A DNA stretch of 64,000 bases from Pezizomycotina sp. ARF18 (lineage: Eukaryota; Ascomycota). Positions 11,757-22,261 of the stretch are shown here, in pieces. Location of the stretch: assembly GCA_002224055.1 (NCBI GenBank), contig AZLU01000005.1, positions 1 through 64,000 of the forward strand, given 5' to 3'. The notes under the pieces are model-generated. The model was not told where the DNA came from, searched no databases, and was given only the letters and a program-made list of their open reading frames with translations. The first letter of the stretch is position 1, and the number at the start of each line of letters is the position of its first letter. The position numbers and the translations under genes are program-made.

Positions 11757-13351
11757 TGGTCAAAGTCGTCCATATGGTGGAAAGAGGAGGAGGAGGAGGA
11801 GTATGGAGTATGGAGTGAAACGGGCCAGTGGTAGTGAAGCAGATGGAGTTTACTAGTAAGAAGAATTGAACGATAAGTTCTATGGCCATGTACTGCTAGA
11901 TTTGTTCATTTTTCATTTCCACATATATTTCAAATGTTTTTTTTTTTTTTCTTTTTTTCTTTTTTTTACTTATATCCTGCAATTACATCACTATCCTTTT
12001 TAGAATTAGACATAACTTTTGTATAATTACTTAAATACGCCTGCAAATGAAATTTTCTGCAAATTCATGACATCTACGATGATCATGATCATCTCCTCTC
12101 TAAACAATTCTCGCGAGCAAAAACATCTTCAACATTTCAGCCGGCTTCATGCTATTCAGCTACGGACACCTTCTCCTCAGGCATTTGATATCGGGTAGTA
12201 TCAGTTCTCTGGACGCTGGCAGTGGGCTTTAGATATTCCTTTTTGCCTGAATCTCCAGTTTAACTTGAACCATTTCGAATCTTCCAACAGGTCTCATGCC
12301 AAATACTCTCCGTCGATGTCACTGTCCACCTGTTCTATTTGCCCTTTCCTCCCCATCGGCTCCAGATACGGCGGTACTGACGATCAAGACTTCAGGACCA
12401 ATCCTACTTTGTCCACGACCACGAGGTGGGCTGTGGGCAGCGGGTTATTCTCGGCAGGACAATCAGGTAACGTAGACATCAGTCGTACTATTTGCCAGTC
12501 CTGTGCACCCTTGCCAAATAACCTTAATTTCATCCTTGATTTCGCTTAAAAACGAGAACTAATCGGAGCTCCTTTGCTAGTCACCATTTCCTACCGATCC
12601 TATGCCAGGCTCTAGGTTTTGGTCCTGGCCTGCACACCATCATCGACAAATTCAACGTATCGTGAGATTTGGTATCACGGAGTGGGGAAAGGATGGATTT
12701 TATTGCTACTACTGGCTGAGAGCAGCAGCTTCGCGGGAAAAGGAGGGACAGCCATATGTTCATAGGATTTTTTTTTTAGTCTCTGAAAAACTACCATGCA
12801 AGAATCGTTCGATGGACCCAATTCCGGGGCAAAGCTTGGGGCCACTGGCGGGAAAATCCGTCGCAAGCTTGGAAAGATTGTAAGTGGATAATCCCCCGAT
12901 TCGTACGAACAGGATATATTGGCATAAACTATGACACTCCGGCAATAGCGGTGCCGATACACCCGGCAGCTTTCCGATTCATGCCCTAAAGCTGACTCGC
13001 TGTAGGCATGAACGAAAAAATCTCAGCTTCATATTAGATTTTTCGTTCTCCAATCATGCAGAAACCAAAAAAAAAAAAAAAAAGAGGTCCTTATTTTACG
13101 ATTTTATAGGTTGCCTAAGCTAACTAGGAGACCGAGCATTTGCGAATTTGAGAAAGAAGCTTTCTCCGATGCCGGTTTGGTTGGTCGCAAATGCAGAATA
13201 TCAAAACTTAGGAACGCTCGTCGCGGCGTCCAATACAGCTCGAAATATCGCTTTCCACCTCCTTTCCTGTCCTTTAGATTCCAACTTCATAGCCTCTCAT
13301 CTTATCTGCGAACATCGGATCACCAGCAAACGCGGTACTATTCGCGTAAAT
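11757..13351. other. Intergenic after the protease; weak ORFs only
   Basis: It contains a T-rich run (11938-11967) and an A tract at 13066-13083. Overlapping ORFs of 60-95 codons occur on both strands around 12265-12962, without family motifs. Nothing else is supported. Confidence 0.4.
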
Positions 13352-13729
13352 CTACCAATACCCATAGCTCCCGCCGTCGAAGCTAGGACGGCCGTATATG
13401 TTTACTCGCTCGGCAGATAACAGGCGTCGTCTCGACTTCTCCCTCAAGGGTACGCATAAGCGCTGATATCGTCCCCCTCCCGAGCTTTTGTCCAATTTTT
13501 CTTTCAATCTCGCTTGCTCCATGAACCTGCTAATGACTTCGGCCAAAACAGGACCGCATAATCCTCGAGGTCGTCGGACTATGGCCAGTTCGGCGACACA
13601 GGTGTGGATCAACTCTTTAATTGCAGCCGTGCTATTCTCATGCGATCCGAGCACCTCATCGTATATACTGTCTAAGCTGCGGGTGTAGCTCTGTGATCGC
13701 CTATCCGCTGTCCGAGGTGGGTTAACCAT
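13352..13729 (-). CDS. Possible hypothetical protein fragment
   Basis: A 125-codon open stretch on the minus strand with protein-like composition, including IYDEVLGSHENSTAAIKELI and RGLCGPVLAEVISRFMEQ. This suggests amphipathic helices. Downstream on the same strand (13110-13350) other frames also look coding, for example FELYWTPRRAFLSFDILHL. The span may therefore be the remains of a longer gene. I do not recognise the family. Confidence 0.3.
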   Translation of the reverse strand: MVNPPRTADRRSQSYTRSLDSIYDEVLGSHENSTAAIKELIHTCVAELAIVRRPRGLCGPVLAEVISRFMEQARLKEKLDKSSGGGRYQRLCVPLREKSRRRLLSAERVNIYGRPSFDGGSYGYW

Positions 13730-14985
13730 AGATCAAGAGCGAGGAGACTGGAAAGTTTGACACACGGAAGCCGTTCAGATTCCAATGTTTTATGGAACTT
13801 AACAACGTCGTTAAGATGAGATACAGTGCTCTATTGCAAGCTCGCACTGCCGTTTCGATACCTCCTATATCTTGTTTGTGCTGTTTTGTATCTTCCATTT
13901 TGTATCTTTAAGGATGTTCCGCCGTTCGAGAGAATTATTATCGATGTTGATTGTCGGTTCGGCTTTCAATTTCGTTGTCTGATCGTGTCAGGTGTTAATT
14001 GCTGACTATAACCCTCAGGCTCTTCTAGGCTGTTCCAGGTTATTTATTCCAGTGGCAACACAAGGGCTCAACGGGCTGGTGTGTAACGTACCACGACTAC
14101 TACAAAATCAGCCAACATGGAAAGCAGCGTGAGTGTGAGAGATAATGGCATTCTAAAACGGTCCAAGGCCCGGAGGTAAGTGTCACCAGACTACAGCAGC
14201 GCAGCTACCTTCATACAACGCAACGAAGGGAAACGAAACCCGTTATGCTGAACGGAGCAGAGTTCGTCGACTAGACAAGGAAAGAATAGCCAACCCTTGC
14301 CGGCATTACACATACGGCAAACGTATCTCGCAATCCCGGCAGTTCCAGAGGACTGCCATTGGTGGAGAGAGGCGAGATTTGAAAAGTTTAATGCATGGCT
14401 CGTACGACGATCACCAGCGACGCTAGTTAATGGAGGAATGCAGTGGAAACGCCTTATCAACGCCGTATTCCTCTTTTTTTTTTCTTCTGTTCAACACTAA
14501 CGGTAGTCACACAAAAACCGTCTTATCGGCACTCTTAATCGGGTAAGCTATTCGCTTTTATAAAAAAAGCCGACTCGTCATTATACATCTATCCACGCGT
14601 GCACTAGGCAGGTTAGATATCTGCACACATATGTGGTGGAGAAAAAGAGCTCCACGGACTATCGGAACGAATGATAAAACCCTAAAAACACTGTCAAGTT
14701 TGTTCTTCTATCGGACATGCATGCTTCAATCATTCTCAATTATTTCTATATGATCTACATGGCGCCAACCAAATTACAGAAAGTATCCTAAAAAAAAACG
14801 TGTCGGAAGATCTCATATCTAAATCGAGACGGAGATAAACTGAGGGGGAAAAAAATGAGAAGTTTAAATACAAGGATGGAAAACCCGCGATCTCAAAAAG
14901 AACTAGCACAGCCAGAGTATTACGTCAATATCAGCCCATCCTCTTCCTATTTCGTCAATGTTTCTTTCTCACGCACGGGCAGGAT
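13730..14985. other. Intergenic, nothing recognised
   Basis: Downstream flank of the deuterolysin gene. A minus-strand ORF (14191-14460) shows no family feature. I see no RNA gene or repeat. Confidence 0.4.
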
Positions 14986-16829
14986 TCACATCGCAGCTTC
15001 AGTCTTTCCCCTCTTTTTTTCCTTTATCACAACCTGTTTTCTTTCCTTGCTTCCTTGTCGAACTCGCGGCGTCTCCTGTCGTGGTATCCGTCCCCGAACC
15101 CCCGCCGGGGTATTCTTGTTGTCCCTTGGAGACGAGTTTTTATTACCGCCGCCGAAATTGCCGCCATCTCTGCCATTGGATATATCACTTCCGCTAGTTG
15201 GGCCTCCACCCTGATCGCCTTTGTCGCTTTCGTCGCTTCCCGTACGCCCATCGCTACCGCTCCTGTTATTGCGACCGACGAACCACCTTTCCCACCGGGG
15301 AACTCCGCCACTGACGGGACCAGAACCAGTCGGCTTACCGCATGGTGGCTTACCAGCGGATGGATTGACAGCAGTCGGATTATCGTCAGCTGAACTGCCG
15401 CCAGCACCGGTCGCATTGGTTTCTGCGCCGCTACTGCCCTTCGGTTTATCCTTCTTTAGCTTACCCCCGTTTGGCTTACCCTTCTTCGGCTGCCCCTTCT
15501 TCGGCTTTCCTTTCTTTGGCTTGCCCTCCTTGGACGGTCTCCTGTAGGCTCAGAACCGTCCGAGCTATCGCCCTCGGCTTTAGGTTCGACGGGAGTATAT
15601 TTCTTCGACCCTCACTATTCTTACTTATAGGGATATCGCTCGGCCCGCAACCAAGGACAGTGAAGGTGGAAAAGAAAGCATAGGAATCCGCATGTTGAAT
15701 CGCCTTTTCGAAAGGGAGCTTCGCGCTGTTTTCGGGGCCGTACGTCGAACCGAAATCCGCCGTGCCTGGAGAAAAGACCGCTGTATTGTGGGTCATTTCG
15801 TGAAGTATGGCGTTGGCACGATCGTTGGAAGCGCACTTCTCCGGTCCGTCGTGTAGATTTGTATAGAATTGATCGCAAGTCCAGATGTCCGGGAGGTGGC
15901 CGCCGCCACCGCCGACAGTGAAGGCAAGAGTTCCGGCGTTATGGCAGAGCTCGTGAAGAGGTGGGTCCCATTTCACGACATCGGAGTGGTCGTTTTCGAA
16001 CTTGACGGTGTCGTCATTGGAGCAATGGAACCGGGTAATGCCGCCGCTTTCGCCGTGCTGCACTCCTTTGCGACCGCGGCGAGACGGTTGGAAACCGTTT
16101 GGCGGGTCTCTTCGCTGGTATCCTTGAAGAAAGTTTTGAAGAGGCCACCGTCGTTTTTGGTTCAAAGCTGCCGCGAGGCTTGCTGGGCGATGTTGGCGCA
16201 ATTAGCGAGAGCCTTTCTCACCATATAGCGCCTTTTGCCCTTGCAGTTGCCCTGTAGCTGCGACCGTGCGACGAGTTTGCTGATCTCGCTCTTGGTTTGT
16301 GCTGCGACTTCCCGTCAGCGTATATCTCAAGGATGTTGCTGGTGTACGGATACTTGACACCGAGATGGATTCCGTCGGTGCTGTTGAGCGAAGGAGCGGT
16401 CTGGAGGAAACCCTGCGCGACGACGGAGTACACGCCGGTGGTGGAGAGATCATAGCCGAGCGTGACGTTTATCATTCTTTCTATGGTCTCACCCGGCATA
16501 AGGGTTTCGAATCGGTCGGCGGTCAGATCGGTTGTCGATCGAATGATTCGCATGCCGTGGAATACAGCCGGCGTCCCGTTCCTTGCTACATATAGCTTGT
16601 CGACGGGATACTCGTCAGGAGCTGAGACGCTTTATATAGGTGTAAAGGTTTCGTGCCGGTGTTGGTAACTTTCGCCACTACGACGGCGTTACCGGGTGCT
16701 TCGGAAAGCTCGACTTGGAGAGGGGATGCGGCGGGTTCTTCCTCGGCAGGGACTTTTTGGATAGGGATAGCAAGCTACCAGGTTCAATAGGACAGCCACA
16801 AAGAGAATTATTAATGGCATAAAGTGCAT
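14986..16829 (-). CDS. Secreted deuterolysin (peptidase M35) with long low-complexity tail
   Basis: This encodes an extracellular zinc endopeptidase of the aspzincin (M35) family. The start at 16829 gives a signal peptide, MHFMPLIILFVAVLLNLVA. The prodomain follows: LQVELSEAPGNAVVVAKVTN (about 16720) and MPGETIERMINVTLGYDLST (about 16495-16435), typical of deuterolysin proregions. The catalytic domain lies at 16201-15650 and shows the zinc motif HEMTH (about 15800), the aspzincin-type GTADFGSTYG (about 15750) and ADSYAFF (about 15680). Beyond the catalytic domain an unusual tail begins with KKYTPVEPKAEGDSSD, then Lys-Pro-Lys-Lys-Gly repeats (about 15536-15455), then a Gly/Ser/Asn/Asp-rich stretch to a stop at 14986-14988. 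Frame changes occur near 16790, 16640, 16230, 15600 and 15540. The zinc ligands are present. The tail is absent from ordinary deuterolysins, and its exact end depends on frame corrections. Confidence 0.8.
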
Positions 16830-18212
16830 TTTGAAAATAGGTACGTACGAGAAGAAAAAAGAGGAGTAATCTGACGAGGAGGGATCTCAGAACTGGAAAA
16901 GACGACCGGGATTATGGAACATGGAACGAGGTAATCATGGCGACTATTTAAGAGGAGAACTGACGAGGCCTTTGATCAGCTAATAATATGAGCTGACGGC
17001 AAGACCGTGAAGGCCTAGAAGGGGGAGCTGCTGCGGCTGGCGGTAACGACTAATTCAACGCTGCGGCTGGTTTCCGAACTGGACAATAACTAGTAGCGAT
17101 ATATACTGATGCTAGCTTCCCCAGATTTTTCAAGGCGAAGCTTGAAGCGCTACCAGCAACGGCTCGGCACCTTCGATTTGGAGCTCTGATTACATTGACC
17201 TAGTCCTCGCGATCGAGTGGCACAATAGCATTGTCATTGTTTCTTAACAATGTCTTAAAGCATTAACTACCTTCCTCCGCTTACAAAGGAGCTCCTAAAG
17301 GCGTCGCCTGCGCTTCGCTCACTTACGCCGTGCTGAGCCTCGCGAATGATCGCTTGCTGCATCGGTCTGGAATATCGATAAGTTACCGAAGGTCTGTCGG
17401 AGTAGCTTGAACGAGTTTCGGCTTCTTTATTGCATGTCCTTGCGAAGATGGCGGTAAGCAAGAGTAGGCGCCGACAATCCCTAGAGTTAGAGTAACCTCC
17501 TATATATCTTATATGACACAGGATCGCTCAAGTCCGTAAATGGGAATTACTGGAGTAGTGATCCTCTCCTTCTGTTGCTTTTTTGGTGCTCCGTATCACC
17601 TATACTGATCAACCTTACTACTAACTATCTTTTATCACTTCTTCAAATCGGTGGAAACACTATCACGAGCATCTTTCTCTTTCTTCTTTTCCCTTGCGGG
17701 CGCCTGGAAAAAGGAACCATCATGAACATCTCATAACATTTATCATGTTCAATGCATATGTTACATTCAAATCCTCCGGGGCACGGTAAACGGGGGTGCT
17801 CTAATGATCTGGAATATTCTACGCGCCCGTCGCCCTTTATTATACTATAATCGAAACTGCCAAGATGCTGTTTTATAACGGCGCTTCGGTTCGCTCGCCG
17901 GGTATCAATATACCTGTCTCTTCAAGCATAACGGAAGTGTAACCTGATATCTGATTATCAATTTGAGCTGTACGTTTCCGTAAAATTACATATTGGGTAT
18001 TCTTATGCTTAAAAGAAAAAAAAAGTTAGCCATTGGTACACACGTTCCCCTCAGGGTCCTTTCTTAGAACAGCAATTCTAGTATCCTGGCAACCTCTCTA
18101 ACGTTCTATCGACCCTACTTCAACCTAATATTACTGTTGCACCTAATCTCATGCCTTATTGTTCCCATACATGAAACTTCTATTAGGAGGACCTACATTA
18201 CCCTACCATCTT
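16830..18212. other. Upstream flank of deuterolysin gene; no supported gene
   Basis: About 1.4 kb of promoter-side DNA. Short ORFs such as 17267-17461 (minus) have no family feature. I see no RNA gene. Confidence 0.4.
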
Positions 18213-18402
18213 CTAGCAAGCGAAGGAACAACCCCAGCAGGTGCAGCAGAACTTTTCGTTTCCCCAAATACCGGTGTCTGAAAGTTCGCCGGGCAGGGTT
18301 TAATAGCGGCGGAGCGCCTCAGCCTCTGCATTTGGAACCGCGGCGGCGCTCGTCGTAAGAGCGACGGAGAGAAATAATGGTGACTGCGAGAGCGAACTTC
18401 AT
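18213..18402 (-). CDS. Small cysteine-rich secreted protein
   Basis: The Met at 18402 starts a signal peptide MKFALAVTII, which continues after a one-base frame change as VALTTSAAAVPNAEAEALRR. The likely cleavage is after an Ala-x-Ala. After a second frame change the mature part shows KPCPAN, then a C-terminal cluster of five cysteines in about fourteen residues (a CC pair, then single Cys at spacings 2, 3 and 4) ending at a stop at 18213-18215. The product would be about 60-65 residues. Fungal proteins of this shape are secreted effectors, antimicrobial peptides or wall components; the sequence does not say which. It is too short and too frame-broken to appear as one open frame, so it depends on accepting two indels. 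Confidence 0.5.
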
Positions 18403-20720
18403 TTTGTAACGTGGGAGATGGGGTAGGTATTTAGGTATTTATCTGGCGGTGTTATGAGGCAGTACGTCCAATCTGGGGGATAGTTGCTGGTATCGAGAGA
18501 GATATAAAAACGATCAAACTAGCAGCAGGATGCAGTGGTTTTATAGAGCCTAAGTGGGCTCCCGGTTCTAAGTGGTGCAATATAGGATACATGATTCTAA
18601 AAGTTTCCCTAAAAAGTTTAGGGCTATACTATGACATTCACCCGCCGCAACGGGTTTTCAGGCACGTAACGTGCTTTCTTGATGGTTCCGCACTTCGCAT
18701 GAGTGATCTTTCCGCACTCATCGTACATAGCTATCGTCCGCCTATCTATCTACCCTCGCGCGGGACACTGGAAGCATTATCCTCCCCCTTCTTATACGAC
18801 GCAGTACGTACCGAACAGCGCTGAGCGAACGTACTGCTCAACGTTCAACGCTCGCGTTGTGCGGGATTCGCTGTGTTCCCGTTTTTTTGACAGGAGATAC
18901 TTTTCTTAGATCGAATTACGATTTCAAAACTTGAACGGGAAGTCAGTAAATTTTCATTCGCGAACAATGTTGCAACGCCGTGGTGGGTATCGTAGACTTG
19001 GCGTTGGGATTTGTAGGGGGCGAGATTTTTTTGTTTTGTTTTAAATTGCGGAGATTCCTGTAGTTAACGAAATTCTCTCGGACGAAAGCGGAGATGTCGT
19101 CTTTTTTCCAACCATGTAGGGCGGTACCTCAAGAACATCATCCTTTTGAGAGCTATGTAGCACAGCTATCAGGCCTGGTTTTATCCAAAATGAAAGCACA
19201 AAAATACTACTTTTAGAGCTCCGCAGCTTTTTTTTTCTTTTCTTAGCGCCCGTGGAGCTTGTTCTTCAATCGCTTTTCAACAAGGAGCAATATTCGTGTG
19301 TTGATATCTCATGAAGCTAGATTCCCTATTCCTTTTTTCTTTCTTTCTCTTTTCGTCTCTCTATATTCTTGCAAACGCAATAGAACTCGAATACTTCATC
19401 TAAGCGTTATAACCGTGTTCGGTGCTCGCTATATTCACGATCTGAAGCATGGTATCATACGGGATTGAGAGACGCTGTCGAAGTTCAAGCGAAGATACTA
19501 GATTCACCTAGCCTCGAAGAGGCATACGGTGCTGTCGAGGACTGTTAAATAATTAATCCTTATCTGCTTTAGGTAGTCGATTAGAACCGTGGATCGAGAG
19601 CGCCGATTTTTCCTTTTGATTTGATATCGTAGCTCCGCGCTATTATGTTGCGCGTTTTGTCAGATAATGTGATGATTGTGATACAAGGAGAAAGGATTTG
19701 GAGCTTCCTTGGTTTCTTTTCCTGGCTGGGGCTCTTTCTGCTCGCGCTTGCGTTTCTCTGGTACTTACAAATTTTTTTTCTTTTTTTTTTTTAGGCTGTG
19801 TTCACAAAAAGGACGAAAGCAGAGGTTGTCTTCGCTAGAGCCTAGAGGTGATCGCTCCCTCGAAAAAGATAAATAAATAAAATAATATTGTGGTGGGGAA
19901 AAGGGAGCCTGCTTTTTCTGTGGCGTGTTGTAGGTGTGCTTTAGTTGCACGCTTTGCTGGTTTCGCGTATATAAGCATTTTCTCTTTCTCCTTCGCGCAC
20001 AGCTGTCGTTCATCACCGTCCTGACACATCGTTTTCGTTATAACATTTCCTAGCGTTATCATTCGGATTGTTTACTTAAGAATCGTATCGTTACTGTTTG
20101 TTTACATTATTATTCTATGCTAGTCTTTATTATTCTACTCTCTATTACTAGCTAGAGGAACACAACTCTATATCCTTTTCACTTAGATCACGAATCAGTG
20201 TCCTTGACACATTTAGGGACTTTTCCCTTCTGCAATATAATAAAACACTAGGGGAGATAAAGGAAATCAAGATACAGTATATTTTCAATAATGAATATTG
20301 CTTCGAGTCGACTGTTTCGCTTGAGAATTCTGAGAGCTATCGGCGCTTTCCGCCAGAGATCTCTTATGTTGAGACATCGCTCAAATATAAAGTTTGACTA
20401 GCCCGCAAACTTGAGAACGGTAAAAGGGAGCTTCGTAAGAGATGCAGTTTATGATCAAGAAGTAGTATTTCCATGTTGTTCCTTACGCCGCCGCAGATAC
20501 ACCTTATAAGGAATGTATCTCAAGAGCGGAGTTAGGGGAAATCATTTGTGAGAGAACTTCATGGGTATTAGCGCGAGGATGTTATATTTTAAAAAAAGCC
20601 ATAACGCAGTGCGGAGGGATGTGACTTCTTTACATGTAATTAACTGCCTTTGATGGATGGGAAAACGTGAAGCCTGCCCTTCAGGACCTTTGATGAAGCA
20701 TGTAACGAGCTATAGGTGGA

Positions 20721-20751
<31 letters not shown>

Positions 20752-22261
20752 GAAATCCATCCGATTGCATGCTGCGCCAGTCCATGAAGAAATCAAGGCG
20801 TGTGTATACAAGCGTATAGCGGTCTAATAAACACACGTAGATATCCCTCCTTGCCTTTCATTCTCTAGTTGTCTTGCCATATCGCCCCACAAGCAGTAGA
20901 CGTAATAGCAGCCGCCTGATCGAATCGAGCTTATCTAGCTCCAGAAAACTACCCGAGATATATAGCGCGTCCTAAACTTGCGTACTGCTTGATAGAGGAA
21001 GCGGAACAGAGGAAGATCTTGTCGAAATATGCGAGAGGGGCGATATCGAAAAGGTTGGAGGAGGAGGAGACCGGAGGAAACACGTCGGGTATGCGAACAG
21101 AACAAGTTACAGTGGCGGCGGTTGGTCGATTTTCGAGGACGCTGAGGAACGGTCTAGAATAAAACGATCAAAGAAGTGATGTTAGAAACACATTTAGCGC
21201 CGTGTATCCCAATAACGTACACATGAATACGAAGGAATAAGCGTTAGCTTGGTGGAAGAAAAAAGAAAAGGAGAAAGGAGAAAGGTGAAAGGGCTGTAAA
21301 TGCGTTGAGCTCGGGAATAAATATTGACAGCAGAAAAACCGCTACTGGTATAGAAATGTTGTTTTATACATAGCTCTCGAGAGGGCGATCAACGCGATGT
21401 GGTCCGGTGTGGTCTCCGTAAAGCCATAAATCTTCCTAGGTATCGCTTATGAGCTGTCAGGAAGAGAAAGATGGAAGTTTGGTAGATGATACAGGACATC
21501 GAACTGGAGGTGAGAAGCCACAAGCTGTGTACCCGTAGAAGAATGACAGCATTAGATTCCCCCGGTTTATGTTACAAATTCATAATATAAGAACAGACGA
21601 TCCCGATGATGACCATAGCCAGAAACGCTAAAGCTAGAAGACAAGAGCCATCAGAACAACAACACCAGCATTAAACGATGAACTACTTAGCTTAGAGCTT
21701 AGCAGTCCAGTGAAGCTGCCCCAGTATATAGCAAATAAATAAGTAAATAAATAAATTACCTCTTGGCAAAAAAAATAAAATAAAATAGCCAGCAAATATT
21801 TTTTTACCCCACTGCGTTATCACAACGAGCTCCAACCGATATTTACTCCTCCAAACTTTTTACGAACAACTATCACAACAAACAAAATTCTTCCCCTAAA
21901 AAATTCCCAACACAAACGCAAAAATCTATTTCAAGCAAATAAACAAAAGACAAATAGCAAATATAGGCTATAAGTAAGAAAGTAATAAAATATTAAAAGA
22001 AAGAGACATATAATAAAGCAATCTAGACAATTGAAAGAACAAACAATCTATAAAAAAGACGGAGCGTGTAAAGAGGCATCAGGAGTATCGGTTTCATCGA
22101 TCACTATCAAATCCAAAAGATATCTTCTTTATTGCTTCTTTAACAAATCTCTTTTCTCGTTTACATTTACATTCTTTCCTTTTTCTCTTATTGTATTATT
22201 TGTTTTTTTCTTTTTTTTTTTTTTTTTTTGAAGTATCTTGTCCTTTTTTTTATTATTTAAA
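18403..22261. other. Long intergenic region (about 3.9 kb)
   Basis: AT-rich DNA between the small secreted protein and the large acidic gene. It contains a T-tract/A-tract hairpin at 20714-20763 (own entry), several T or A runs, and a pyrimidine-rich leader with a T tract at about 22202-22229 immediately upstream of the next start codon. No gene was found. Confidence 0.5.
20714..20763. repeat. T-tract / A-tract inverted repeat
   Basis: A run of about 18 T (20721-20738) is followed directly by about 13 A and then G-A-A-A. It is flanked by ggtgga on the left and tccatcc on the right. The whole is a near-perfect palindrome that could fold into a hairpin or reflect end-joining of two homopolymers. 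Confidence 0.7.
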
